Below are positions 15,484 through 24,786 of a DNA stretch of 64,000 nucleotides, in pieces. The DNA comes from Pseudomonadota bacterium (GTDB lineage Bacteria > Pseudomonadota > Gammaproteobacteria > Steroidobacterales > Steroidobacteraceae). A model generated the notes under the pieces. It was not told the DNA's origin, ran no database searches, and saw only the letters and a program-made list of their open reading frames with translations. Position numbers and translations under genes: made by a program. The stretch lies in assembly GCA_016713725.1 (NCBI GenBank), contig JADJOO010000012.1, forward strand, positions 89,050 to 153,049. Reading direction: 5' to 3'. Numbering within the stretch: the stretch's first letter is position 1; every line of letters starts with the position of its first letter.

Positions 15484-18164
15484 CCACACGACCGCCGCCA
15501 GTACTTCTGCGACTCCATCAGCACGAACAGCGACACGGCGAGCGCCGGCAGCAACAACCAGTCGCCGGCCGACGGCGGACGCACGGCCAGCACTTGTTGC
15601 AGCCATGGCAGGTACATGGCCGCCACATGCAACCCGAGCGCCACGCCGACACCGGCCAGCAGCACTGGATTGTTGCGCAGTGGCAGCCGCAGAACGGAAA
15701 TCGTTTCGGAGCGCGCGTTGATCGCATCGACGTTCTGCATCAGTACCATCAGCAACAGCAACGCATTGCGCGCCTCGTCGAGTGACCTTCCCGCGTCCAG
15801 CAGCCAGACGAAGAGACCGAGCCCCAGTGCGGACATCCAGAGACCCGCAAGCACGCCGCGCTGGATCATCAGCCGGTTGAAGATCGGCTCGTGGCTCGGC
15901 CGCGGCGGCACACGCAACTCGTCGCCGGTGCCGCGCTCGAACGCCAGGCCCACGTCCTGGACACCGTTGGTCACCAGGTTCAGCCAGAGCAACTGCACAG
16001 GCAGCAAGGGCAGCGGCAGTCCCGCGAGCACGGCGAGCCCGACCGTGACCACCTCGGCGATGCCAGCGGCTGTCAGCAGGTACACCACGTTGCGGATGTT
16101 GCGGTAGGCGATGCGCCCCTCTTCCACCCCCGCCACGATCGTCGTGAAATTGTCGTCGCTGAGCACGAGGTCGGCCGCGTCACGCGCAACGTCGGTGCCG
16201 CTGCGGCCCATGGCCACCCCGATGTTGGCGCGGCGGAGCGCCGGCGCATCGTTGACACCGTCGCCCGTCACGGCGACGAAATGCCCGGCCAACTGCGCCG
16301 CTTCGACTATCGCGAGTTTCTGTTCCGGGGTGACGCGGGCGAATACCCTGACCCTGCCGATGGCTTCGGCCAGCTGCGCCGGCGACGCCAGCTGCACCTG
16401 CAAGCCCTGCATCACCTCGTCTGGACCGGCGGCGATGCCGAGTTCGGCCGCGATGGCCAGCGCGGTGAGCGGGTGGTCGCCGGTGACCATGACGACGCGT
16501 ATACCGGCGTCACGGCATCGACGCACAGCGGCAGCGGCGCCTTCGCGCAGCGGATCGATCATCCCGACCAGCGCACGGAGCTGCAGGCCAACGGGATCAA
16601 GGCGCAGGCTCGCCGGGTCCGACTCCGGATCAAACCTCCCCTCGGCAAGCGCAAGCACGCGCTGACCAAGTTGAGCCATCGCCGCGACGTCGCGTTCGCG
16701 CCATGTGCGCTGACCGGCATCGAGCAGGCACATGTCGAGCACGCGTTCGGGTGCGCCCTTGACGGCGACCCAGCCCGATCCGTCGCGCCGATGGAACGAG
16801 GCAGCGAATCGACGCTCGGGCTCATACGCGATCTGCGTGACGACAGGCCACTGCGCGAGGACGCCGTCGCGCTTGATGCCGGCCTTCGCCGCGAGCACCA
16901 GCAGTGCCAGGTCGGTGGGGTCACCTCGTGTCCGCCATGCACCGCCGAACGAGAGCAACTCCGCTTCGTTGCAAGCCGCCGCAATGTGCATTGCGGCGAC
17001 CAATCTCGATTCGTCCAACCTGGAGCCGCCATCGACTCGCCTGATCTCGCCGACTGGCCGATAGCCCGCGCCGGTCGCCTGCCAGCGAGTTCCATCGTCG
17101 AGCCGCAACTCGACCGCGGTGAGCTCGTTGCAGGTGAGCGTCCCGGTCTTGTCACTGGCGACGAGCGAACAACTGCCGAGCCCTTCGACGGCGGGCAACT
17201 GGCGCACGATGGCGCCTCGGCCTGCCATCCGCCGCGCGGCGATCGCCAGCGCGATGGTCACGGCCACGGGCAAGCCTTCAGGAATGGCGGACACGGCGAG
17301 CGCGACGCCGAAGGTGAACATCGTGAAGATCGACTGGTCGTGGACGAGCACTGCGAAACAGCCGATCAACACCGCGGCTGACAGGACGACGATCGCCACC
17401 GCATGACTGAATCGTTCCATGCGGACCGTCAGCGGCGGTTTGCCTGCTGCCGTGCCGCTCATCCTGCTCGCGATGCGTCCCACTTCAGTCGCAGAACCCG
17501 TGGCGACGACCACGCCCTTGGCCCGGCCGCGCACGACCAGCGTGCCGGCAAATGCGCAGTTGGTACGATCGGCAACCGGGGCGTTTTCCTCGCAGACCAG
17601 TGCGGCATCGTGCGCAACGGGCACCGATTCGCCCGTGAGCATGGACGCATCCACCGCCAGGGCCTGCGCTTCGCACAGGCGCAGGTCGGCGGGCACGCGG
17701 TCGCCGCTTGCGAGCGCAACGATGTCGCCGCGCACGAGTTGCGACGCGTCAATTTCGCGTGCGACGGCGTCGCGCAGGACCGTTGCCCGCATGCGCAGCA
17801 GGTCCCGCAGGTTGGCAGTCTGCCGTTCCGCCTGCAGTTCCTGCCACGCGCCGAGCAAGGCGTTCACGACGAGCACGAAGCCGATGAAGCCGGCGTCCGT
17901 CAGGTGCCCGATGCCGAGGGAAAGCATTGCCGCGGCGAGCAGGACATACACGAGCGGGCTGCGGAATTGACGCAGGAAGATAACGACGGGGTGCGCCGTC
18001 CGCGGGGCGGGCAGATCGTTGGGACCGTCGCGTTGCAAGCGCGCCGCTGCCGTGGCCTCGCTCAGGCCGCGGACCGCCTCTGTCTGCAGGGCACTCATCG
18101 CCGACTCGGGCGACAAGGTGTGCCAGCCCATCGGCGGCGACGCCCGGCGGTCGTCTGCAGTCAC
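15471..18164 (-). CDS. Cation-transporting P-type ATPase (P2 type)
   Basis: An 897-residue P2-type ATPase, full length for the family. It has an N-terminal cation-ATPase domain (GLSEATAAARLQRDGPN), the actuator motif LTGESVPV, the phosphorylation site DKTGTLT, the nucleotide-domain KGAPERVLD, the hinge GDGVNDAPAL and about ten membrane segments. M4 has AIPEGLP, the Ca2+-site glutamate of SERCA-like pumps. M6 reads NLVTNGVQ, with Asn where Ca2+ pumps usually have Asp, so the ion is uncertain (Ca2+, Na+/K+ or other). The GTG at 18164 is possible; the ATG opening MGWHTLSP, 33 bases in, is an alternative. Its 3' end overlaps the convergent fusion gene by 13 bp. Confidence 0.9.
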   Translation of the reverse strand: MTADDRRASPPMGWHTLSPESAMSALQTEAVRGLSEATAAARLQRDGPNDLPAPRTAHPVVIFLRQFRSPLVYVLLAAAMLSLGIGHLTDAGFIGFVLVVNALLGAWQELQAERQTANLRDLLRMRATVLRDAVAREIDASQLVRGDIVALASGDRVPADLRLCEAQALAVDASMLTGESVPVAHDAALVCEENAPVADRTNCAFAGTLVVRGRAKGVVVATGSATEVGRIASRMSGTAAGKPPLTVRMERFSHAVAIVVLSAAVLIGCFAVLVHDQSIFTMFTFGVALAVSAIPEGLPVAVTIALAIAARRMAGRGAIVRQLPAVEGLGSCSLVASDKTGTLTCNELTAVELRLDDGTRWQATGAGYRPVGEIRRVDGGSRLDESRLVAAMHIAAACNEAELLSFGGAWRTRGDPTDLALLVLAAKAGIKRDGVLAQWPVVTQIAYEPERRFAASFHRRDGSGWVAVKGAPERVLDMCLLDAGQRTWRERDVAAMAQLGQRVLALAEGRFDPESDPASLRLDPVGLQLRALVGMIDPLREGAAAAVRRCRDAGIRVVMVTGDHPLTALAIAAELGIAAGPDEVMQGLQVQLASPAQLAEAIGRVRVFARVTPEQKLAIVEAAQLAGHFVAVTGDGVNDAPALRRANIGVAMGRSGTDVARDAADLVLSDDNFTTIVAGVEEGRIAYRNIRNVVYLLTAAGIAEVVTVGLAVLAGLPLPLLPVQLLWLNLVTNGVQDVGLAFERGTGDELRVPPRPSHEPIFNRLMIQRGVLAGLWMSALGLGLFVWLLDAGRSLDEARNALLLLMVLMQNVDAINARSETISVLRLPLRNNPVLLAGVGVALGLHVAAMYLPWLQQVLAVRPPSAGDWLLLPALAVSLFVLMESQKYWRRSCGHST

Positions 18165-18306
18165 GGAGGGTACCGTCCATGGAGCGGACCTCGGCTCGAT
18201 TGTCCGGCCGCGCCGACGCGGGCGAATCCGCGGTACTACCTAGCGGTGCGGCCGCGGAGCCACCCCGCTACACTGCCGCGTCCCGCAACGAGGCCCCGCG
18301 ACCCGC

Positions 18307-18690
18307 ATGAAGAAGAAAGTCCTGAAGCTGCGCTACGACTGCGCGAAGTGTCCCGGCTACTGCTGCAGCTACGCGCGCATCGCCATCAAGGATTTCGACA
18401 TCGAGCGGCTCGCCCGGCATTTCGGGATCAGCAAGGCCGCCGCCAGGCTGAAGTTCACTTACCGCTACCAGACGAAAGAACTCGACGAGCAGTTGCTGCG
18501 CCATCGCAAGGACCACGTGTTCAAGTCGACGTGCATGTTTTTCGACCAGGAACAGCGCCGCTGTACCGTGTACGAAGCGCGACCGTCGGTCTGCCGCATT
18601 TATCCGGAAGACAGCACCTGCGGCTACTACGAATTCCTGAAGTTCGAGCGCATCCAGCAGGGCGACGAGGAATTCATTCCGTCCGCCTGA
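18307..18690 (+). CDS. YkgJ-family cysteine cluster protein
   Basis: A 127-residue protein with the zinc- or iron-chelating cysteine cluster of the YkgJ/FliB-like family: CAKCPGYCC near residue 14, CMFFDQEQRRCTVYEARPSVCRIYP near residue 77, and a last CGYYEFLKFER. The eight cysteines probably bind metal; the molecular role is not known for most members. A basic N terminus (MKKKVLKLRYD) follows the ATG. It is divergent from the P-type ATPase; the 140-bp spacer contains a TACACT element about 33 bases before the ATG. Confidence 0.88.
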   Translation: MKKKVLKLRYDCAKCPGYCCSYARIAIKDFDIERLARHFGISKAAARLKFTYRYQTKELDEQLLRHRKDHVFKSTCMFFDQEQRRCTVYEARPSVCRIYPEDSTCGYYEFLKFERIQQGDEEFIPSA

Positions 18691-18699
18691 GGGCGCGCC

Positions 18700-19347
18700 T
18701 CAACGAAATCGATACCCGACGTTGACGCCGAGCGTCACCGGATCTGCGGCGACCGGGCCGTACGACCCGCGCAGCAGGTTGGCACGCTGGTCCAGGTCGC
18801 ACCAGCGGACGCCGGCATTCACGCTCGTCCGTGCATTCAAGGCGAACTCGGCGCCGATCTCTGCCGCCGGTCCGACGGCGGCGTGCCGGTTGCGGCGGGT
18901 CAACATCGATGGCCCAGGGGCACCTTCGTCGACATAGAACTGCGCATGATTGAGACCGGCACCCGCGTAGGCCTGCAATGCGCCCTGGCGCACCAGGGCG
19001 TACCGCAACGTGACGAGGTCCATGCCGTCCGGCCGATCTTCCTGCAATACGACATAGGCAGAACCCGCCGCGCGTTCGGACAGATTCGACGCCCGTCCCT
19101 TGCTTTCATGATGCAACCAGTCCGGATTGTCCTCGCGCAGGTGTGTTCGCGCATCGTCCCACAGCGACCCGAGCAGTCCCACGCCTTCGCGCCACCAGGC
19201 GACTTCGGCAACCGGCGCCGCGGGTTGCACCACATCTGATCGCGCCACGCTGGTCTGCGGGTCGGCGCACGCGACAGCGGCCCAACCCAGCGCCAGCAGC
19301 GCCGTGGTGGCGATCGATCGCGGGTCGAGCCGAAGCAGTACGGTCAT
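18700..19347 (-). CDS. Probable outer-membrane beta-barrel protein
   Basis: A 215-residue protein with a signal peptide (LALGWAAVACADP, cleavage near residue 28) and a C-terminal half of alternating polar and hydrophobic residues ending in GVNVGYRFR, with an aromatic residue near the C terminus as in outer-membrane barrels. Short segments such as RTSVNAGVRW and ALQAYAGAGL look like beta strands. No named family is recognised. There is no clear ribosome binding site; a TACCTT element lies eight bases before the ATG. It converges with the YkgJ-family gene. Confidence 0.65.
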   Translation of the reverse strand: MTVLLRLDPRSIATTALLALGWAAVACADPQTSVARSDVVQPAAPVAEVAWWREGVGLLGSLWDDARTHLREDNPDWLHHESKGRASNLSERAAGSAYVVLQEDRPDGMDLVTLRYALVRQGALQAYAGAGLNHAQFYVDEGAPGPSMLTRRNRHAAVGPAAEIGAEFALNARTSVNAGVRWCDLDQRANLLRGSYGPVAADPVTLGVNVGYRFR

Positions 19348-19423
19348 GCGTCCGGAAGGTACGCGACGCGAATGCCCGTGGCGGACTCGCGTTTGAGTTT
19401 TTTTGGGAACTGTGACCGGTCAC

Positions 19424-20251
19424 TCAGCGCTCGAGCCAGCGAAAGAGGTCAGCCGTCACCCTTTCACGCTCAGGCTCATTGAAGACCTCGTGGTAGAGGC
19501 CATCGTAGAGCTGCACGACGCAGTCGCGTGTTCCGAACGCCCGGTAGACCGGCTGGGTCGCCGCGAGCGGCACCAGCTTGTCAGCGGTGCCGTGCAGGAC
19601 CAGCGTCGGCAGACGGAGGCCAGGCGCGCTTGCCGGAAACCCCCGCATCGCGCCAAGCAGTTCGACGAGCGTGCGGGCCGGAATCGCTTTGTGATGCACG
19701 AGCGGGTCAGCGACGTACCGCGCCACGACGGACGGATCGCGGCTCACGGCGTCGGCCGGCAGCACGAGCGCACCCATGCCTGGCGCGACGACCGACAGGA
19801 GCCGCACGAGCATCTCCTGCAATCTCGGCACGGTCTGGTCCGTTGCGAGCGCCGGGGCCGACAGTACCAGCCCGCGCAGCATGTGCTGCAGGCGCAGCGC
19901 GCTCGCGAATGCGACGGCGCCACCCATGCTGTGGCCCAGCATGATCACCGGCGCATCGGGATGCTCGCCGGCACAGCGTTCCGTGAACGCGCAGAAATCC
20001 GTGACGAGGTGCGCAAAGCGTTCAATGTTGGCGCGCCGACCGGGCGACCGGCCGTGCCCGCGATGATCGACGGCATACACGGCATATTCACGCTGGACCA
20101 GCTCTCGAGCCAGCGTCTCGTAGCGACCACCGTGCTCGGCGAGGCCGTGCGACACCACGATGACAGCGCGCGGTGCGACCCGGGGCAGCCAGGCCTGGGC
20201 ATACAGGTCGATGCCGCCGATGCCGGCGGCCGTAAATTCACGATGCTGCAT
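19424..20251 (-). CDS. Alpha/beta hydrolase, monoacylglycerol lipase-like
   Basis: A 275-residue serine hydrolase of the lysophospholipase/monoglyceride lipase group. It has VVSHGLAEHGGRYE (oxyanion region), DHRGHGRSPG, the nucleophile elbow GHSMGG (Ser near residue 107), a strand with LPTLVLHGTADKLVP carrying the acid, and the catalytic His in YDGLYHEVFNE. These enzymes release glycerol or glycerophosphate and fatty acids from monoacyl lipids. AGGGA stands nine bases upstream of the ATG at 20251. The stop is followed by a perfect 12-bp palindrome, GTGACCGGTCAC (19412-19423). It joins the other lipid hydrolases near the glycerol genes. Confidence 0.88.
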   Translation of the reverse strand: MQHREFTAAGIGGIDLYAQAWLPRVAPRAVIVVSHGLAEHGGRYETLARELVQREYAVYAVDHRGHGRSPGRRANIERFAHLVTDFCAFTERCAGEHPDAPVIMLGHSMGGAVAFASALRLQHMLRGLVLSAPALATDQTVPRLQEMLVRLLSVVAPGMGALVLPADAVSRDPSVVARYVADPLVHHKAIPARTLVELLGAMRGFPASAPGLRLPTLVLHGTADKLVPLAATQPVYRAFGTRDCVVQLYDGLYHEVFNEPERERVTADLFRWLER

Positions 20252-20311
20252 GCAACTTCAATCCCTGTCGCGGGCAGTGCGCGCCCGGGGCCACGGACCG
20301 CGGGCAATGCC

Positions 20312-20794
20312 CTATTTCGTCGAGGGCGGCAAGCCCGCCGGCACGTTCTTGCAGGCGTAGTCGACGATTTCTCCAAACACCGTGCCAGAGGGCGCGTCCA
20401 TCCACTTCAGGTTCTTCTCGCCGATTTTTGTCTTCTGCACCGGGTCGCCCTGCAGATCGAGCTGTGAATAGGTGTCCATCGCGCGGTAGGCGACCCGCCG
20501 CTGTGCACAGTCGATGCGGTATTCGTTGCGTGCCGACAGGAAAGACTTGCCCTTCTTCGCCGACGGCTGCGGCTCGACGAAATTCTGCTTGGTCCGCACG
20601 ATCACCCAGGATGCAGGTGAAACGCCGAGCGTCGCCGGATTCGCGAACACTTCGGTGCGGTCGGACTTGGCGATGGAAACCCAGTCCGCCGCACTGGTGA
20701 CCGGAGACACGCTCCAGGCCGTCAAGGCGAAGAATGCCAGGGCCCATGCCTGCGTCCGGCCGGCCACGCGGGGAATCGAATGCTGTGTGCTCAT
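20312..20794 (-). CDS. Surface-adhesin E-like exported protein
   Basis: A 160-residue exported protein with a signal peptide (residues about 14-36, ending near SAAD). The mature part, W-V-S-I-A-K-S-D-R-T-E-V-F-A-N followed by RNEYRIDCAQRRVAYRAM and DYACKN, resembles the small surface-adhesin protein E family, with two cysteines likely disulfide-bonded. TGAGGAAC precedes the ATG at good distance. It sits between the alpha/beta hydrolase and the META lipoprotein on the same strand and may belong to the same transcript. Function in this organism cannot be inferred beyond an envelope role. Confidence 0.65.
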   Translation of the reverse strand: MSTQHSIPRVAGRTQAWALAFFALTAWSVSPVTSAADWVSIAKSDRTEVFANPATLGVSPASWVIVRTKQNFVEPQPSAKKGKSFLSARNEYRIDCAQRRVAYRAMDTYSQLDLQGDPVQKTKIGEKNLKWMDAPSGTVFGEIVDYACKNVPAGLPPSTK

Positions 20795-20887
20795 GGGTTG
20801 TTCCTCAGTACCTTGTAATCGTCAGTTCGATGCAGGCGAATTCGTCCGCACCTGGCGGACCGCGTTTGATCAGCGGGCCGCAGCGGC

Positions 20888-21831
20888 TCAGCGCGAAAAG
20901 AGCAAGGTGCGCGGCGGCTCGTCGTCCTGCGGTGCGACCAGCAGCAACCGACCCGCCTGGAATGCGTACGAGGTCGTTGCGCGCACCCGGTCGAGAAAGG
21001 CTGCTTCGATCTCGTTCGCGGCGGCATCGCATGCCTTCCGCGTCACGGCGAGTTCGCCTATCGTCACGTTGCCCGGCGCCGATTCCGTGACGGGCCCGGT
21101 GTAGCGATTGCAGCCCGAGAAACCCGCCGCCTTGCCATATTGCACCAGCGTGGTCGGTGGCACGACGCCCGCTGGCAGCGGGCGTCCATCCATTTCCACG
21201 AGCATCCAGTCCGTTGCGGCCAGCAGGTTGATCGAGAGCCCCCCGACGACATCGCTCGCGAGCAGCTGCAGCTTGCCGTCTTTCCAGCCGACGGCCTTGC
21301 GCGCCAGGTGGGTTGGACAGCAGGACGGATCGCCGGGGCCGCTCTCGACCACGTCGAGCAGCACCTTGCCCGGTTCGTGCCAGAGCCGGAAGAGTTGCAC
21401 CGGTCACCCAGCGGCACGGCTCCCAGCGTGGCCGCCTTGCCGTCCCGCACGCTGAACACGCCGAGATGCGAGTACGTGCCGGTGCCGCCTTCGCCAGAGG
21501 TGAGCAACGCGACGCCTTCCTCGGGCGGGACGCCGTCGATGTCGACGAACTCGATCGTCGAGTCCCAGAGCTTGAGCGTCGGCTTCGACGCCGCGCCCGC
21601 CCCCGCTGGCGACCCTTCATAGAGACCCGCGGTCAACGTGACAGGAGCGCCGAACACTCCGGTCACCGTCGCGCCCAGCAACTGCTCGCGCGTCGGTGCC
21701 AAGGGCTTCGCCGTCTGCATGATCGCCGGCGCGGCGGGCTCTTGCTTGGCGCACCCGCCCAGTGCGGCCAGGGCCAGACCCATGATCACGGCGCTCGACG
21801 CCGCCCTCGATCGCTCGTTACTGTGTGTCAT
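20888..21831 (-). pseudogene. META-domain lipoprotein, frameshifted
   Basis: The 5' part starts at 21831 (MTHSNERSR, an alternative GTG six bases upstream) with a lipoprotein signal ending in the lipobox LGGC. It reads on to GAVPLGDR near 21405. The rest is in the next frame: RLWHEPGKVLLDV, then a META/HslJ-like domain with GCNRYTG and KACDAAANEIEAAF. One base is missing near 21401-21404 (GGTGACCGGTGCAACTC would need an extra base to keep frame). Restored, the protein has about 310 residues: a lipid-anchored N-terminal domain and a C-terminal META domain. The lesion may be real or a sequencing error. Confidence 0.8.
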
Positions 21832-21889
21832 ATCCACCGATGGTGCCGCTGCCCCGGGTCCACGTAAAGCCCGCTCTGCGCGGGCGCTG

Positions 21890-22615
21890 TCAGCGGCGGC
21901 GTCCCAGCCAGCGTTGGGCTACCTCCGCGTCGCGCAAGTCGGCCGCAGTCTCGATGCCGAACCGGGGCGCAGCTTCGAGCACGATCATCAGCAACTGGGC
22001 GCTTGCGTACGCATCCGCAATCGCGTGATGACGGCCGATCGGCGGCAAGCCGAAGTGGGTTACCCAGTCATCCAGCGTGTCGTTCTCCGTCGCGGGAAAC
22101 AGCGCCGGCAGGACCATTGCCAGGTCGATGAAACGCGGCCACGCGCGAAATCCCAGCAGGCTGCGGACCTCGCGCCCGAACACCGTCGCGTCGAATTCGG
22201 CGCGAAACGCCACGACACGCGATTCCGCGATGAACTCGAGGCACGCGACCAGGCCCTCGACTGGATCCATGCCGGACAGTTGCTGCTGGCCGCCGATCTG
22301 GTGGATCAGGATGTTGTCCACTGCGCTCGAGTGATCCTGCCGCAACAGCGCTTCGAACGCATCGTCGTGACGAACGGTGCGCTCCGTGACCGCCACGGCA
22401 CCGATGGAGATGATGCGGTCCTCGAACATGAGTGGTCCGGTCGTCTCGAGGTCGAGCACGACGAAGCGCGCCAGCGCGAGCGGCTGCGCCAGTCCCGGAC
22501 GCTCGAGAAATCCCCTCCGAACGCGAGCCAGCCTTGCTTGCACGGGTGGCGCAAGGCTGCGCCGGACCTTGCGGGCCCGCCACGCCTCCGCCGGGGACAG
22601 CGGCCAGGTGATCAT
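21890..22615 (-). CDS. DEDDh 3'-5' exonuclease (DnaQ-like)
   Basis: A 241-residue exonuclease. ExoI motif is VLDLETTG, followed by EDRIISIGAVAV; ExoII has FRAEFD; ExoIII is HHAIADAYASA, with His five residues before Asp, so the DEDDh class. It hydrolyses DNA or RNA from the 3' end with two metal ions. The ATG at 22615 is used because it sits seven bases after the stop of the upstream DUF294 gene; the upstream extension is shadow sequence. Genes for such exonucleases are commonly found next to DUF294/CBS proteins and the acetate symporter, as here. Confidence 0.88.
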   Translation of the reverse strand: MITWPLSPAEAWRARKVRRSLAPPVQARLARVRRGFLERPGLAQPLALARFVVLDLETTGPLMFEDRIISIGAVAVTERTVRHDDAFEALLRQDHSSAVDNILIHQIGGQQQLSGMDPVEGLVACLEFIAESRVVAFRAEFDATVFGREVRSLLGFRAWPRFIDLAMVLPALFPATENDTLDDWVTHFGLPPIGRHHAIADAYASAQLLMIVLEAAPRFGIETAADLRDAEVAQRWLGRRR

Positions 22616-22622
22616 CGCGGGC

Positions 22623-24540
22623 TCAGTGGCCCACGGCCTGGTCGAGGTGCGTCTGCAGTGCGCGTGCCTGGCGAAATGCCTCGCGCAGCATGCGCTGGTC
22701 GATCTCGTTGAGCTCGTAGGGGTCAAGGCGGTTCACCGCCTGTCGCGGCCGCTGCGCGCGACCGTCCGGATCGGTCGCTGGATGCTCGAGGCCGCCACGC
22801 TGCGCGCGCAGGCGAAGCAACTGCAGGAAATGGTAGGCATCGACCGACGCCGTGATTTCGCGCTCATCACGGTTGAGCCGACGACCCGCCGCGCGGATCC
22901 GCTGCGCAGTGTTGGTGTCGCCGATGCCGAGCGCGAGCGCAAATGCCCGCGCTGCGTCGACGAAGATGCGGGTGCCGTGGGTCTTGAGGTCGATGGTTCC
23001 AGCGAACTCGCCTTCGTCCGTGCGGAACGTCCGGATCCATCCGAGCGGCGGCTCCGCCTGCAGCGCGTTCGCGACGAGCATGCGCAGAAACAGCTTGTTC
23101 TCGCTGCCCGTGGCATCGAGCCAGCCACGCAGCCTTTCGGCGAGCGTGAGATCGCCGGCCAACGGACGGAAGTCGAAGAAAATATTGGCTGCTAACAGTG
23201 CTTCCGGCGTCGGCTCGCGCATCCAACCCGCAAAGCGCCCGCGCCACTCATCGACAGTCAGGCAGCAATCGGGGTTGCTGGCCATGATGTTGCCGGTGCA
23301 GAGCGGGAAACCCAGTTCGGCCAGGCGTTCGTTTGCTTCACTGGCAAAACAGCAGCAGCTGCTCGCGCGCTACAGCAACTTTGCGCTCGTCGCACTCGAA
23401 GACGATCGCGTTGTCCTGGTCGGTCGCGACCGTCTGTTCGCGACGGCCTTCGCTGCCGACGGCGAGCCAGCACCACGCCACATCGTCCAGCTGGAACTTC
23501 GGCAGCAGCAATTCGAACAGTCGCTGCGTGAGCGAATCGTTGAGCGCGGTGATGGTGTGCGTGAGTGGCTCGGCGGCCGCGCCTTGCGCGACGAGGTTGT
23601 CCGTCAGCGCTGCAATGTCGGCCACGATGCGCTGCAACGCCGCGACGTCGCGCGCCTGCCGCACAGCCTGGGTGATGCCGCGCATCGTCACGCGCTGCAG
23701 GCCGAAGAGGTCCCGCTCCGTGACGATGCCCGCCAGCTCACCGTCGCGCACCACGAGCAACTGGTGAAACCCGCGGCTGGCCATCAACGCCAGTCCTTCC
23801 TGCGCGCTGCTCAATTCGTCAAGCATCGCAGGCCTCGTGGTCATCACCTGTTGCACGTTGGTCGTCAGCGAGACTCCGCGCAGCACGACGCGATCCATCA
23901 GATCGAGCAGCGTGAAGATACCGAGCGGACGACGTTGGCTGTCGACGACGGCGATCATGCGCACGCCCTCCTCGCTCATGCGCTCCAGCGCCTCGCGCAC
24001 CGTCGCCTCGGCGGTGCAGTACACGGGTTCGCGTCGCACGAGCGCCTTGAGCGGCTCGAGCAGTGTCTGCTGCTCAGTCGCGCGCTGGGAAAAATGGTTG
24101 CGCAACTGGCCCAGGGAATGCTGGACCAGCGTGGCCAGCGCTTCGGTACAGAACTGCGCGAACTCGGGTGAGCGCTCACGGAGCGCATCGAAACCGGCCC
24201 GCGGCAGCAGCAGCGAAAAGACGTCCTCGGTGGCCTCGAACGTGCGCGTGCCCGCCGCGCCGGCCGAGAGCGCCGCGACCGGAAAGCATTCGCCGACCCC
24301 GCGCACTTCGTCGTCGACGGCTGCATTCGGGTTGCGCACACGCACGTGTCCGCGCTGAATGATGTGGAGGTGCTCGGCGATGCCGCTCGCAGGATCGACG
24401 ATCGTGCTGCCCACCGGGAAGTAGCCCAGTCGCGCCTGCGCCGCGATGAACTCGAGATCGCGCCGCGCCATTCGGGAGAACGGCAGGTGGGCCTTTAGAA
24501 AGCTTATCGTCGATTCGACGATCAGGGGCGGGGTGGACAC
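22623..24540 (-). pseudogene. cNMP-binding/CBS/DUF294 nucleotidyltransferase-like protein, frameshifted
   Basis: Domains in order: cyclic-nucleotide-binding (residues about 15-115, HLHIIQRGHVRVRN), two CBS domains (about 150-275, MIAVVDSQRRPLGIFTLLDLMD; GELAGIVTERDL), and the DUF294 nucleotidyltransferase (WLAVGSEGRREQTVATDQDNAIVF). The frame is then lost at a run of four Ts (23346-23349) and resumes one base off with ASEANERLAELGFPLC and the DUF294 C-terminal domain to 22623. With three Ts the product would be a normal protein of 638 residues. Such proteins resemble GlnD-like signalling proteins. Start is a GTG with no ribosome binding site. It sits downstream of yjcH-actP and upstream of the exonuclease. 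Confidence 0.85.
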
Positions 24541-24554
24541 GGGAAGTGGGGGAA

Positions 24555-24735
24555 GGGGTTAGGGGTTAGGGGTTAGGCGATAGTCGGAATTGTAGCCCGA
24601 CCATTTGTGCCAACCGATGACGGTGCGGCCCTGCGATCGCCACCACGGCCGCCCGATGGAATGAGGAAACGAGGGTAAGCGTCTTCCCCGCGCAAAGCGC
24701 GTCCGACTAACCCCTATCCCCTATCCCCTATCCCC
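24555..24735. repeat. Inverted arrays of a GGGGTTA/TATCCCC heptamer
   Basis: Three tandem GGGGTTA units (24555-24575) and, 133 bp on, TAACCCC followed by three TATCCCC units (24708-24735), i.e. the same kind of unit in reverse orientation. The G-rich array plus a preceding G run gives four runs of at least four Gs, enough for a G-quadruplex. The 246-bp gap between the acetate symporter and the DUF294 gene holds nothing else I can name. Confidence 0.7.
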
Positions 24736-24786
24736 TTAGTTCGTCGCAACCTCCCTCGCCAGGCGGCGAGGGAGACGCGACGAGCA

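Noticed and set aside
15891..17381. Long plus-strand frame opposite the P-type ATPase
   Set aside because: Antisense to conserved ATPase motifs and of random composition.
19412..19423. Perfect palindrome GTGACCGGTCAC as an operator
   Set aside because: It directly follows the stop of the lipase gene and is 12 bp only; it could be part of a weak terminator, and I see no second copy to support a regulator site.
23346..23349. Programmed frameshift in the DUF294 gene
   Set aside because: The run of four Ts is not a canonical slippery heptamer and no stimulatory structure is apparent; several other genes in the window have similar indels, so error or mutation is simpler.
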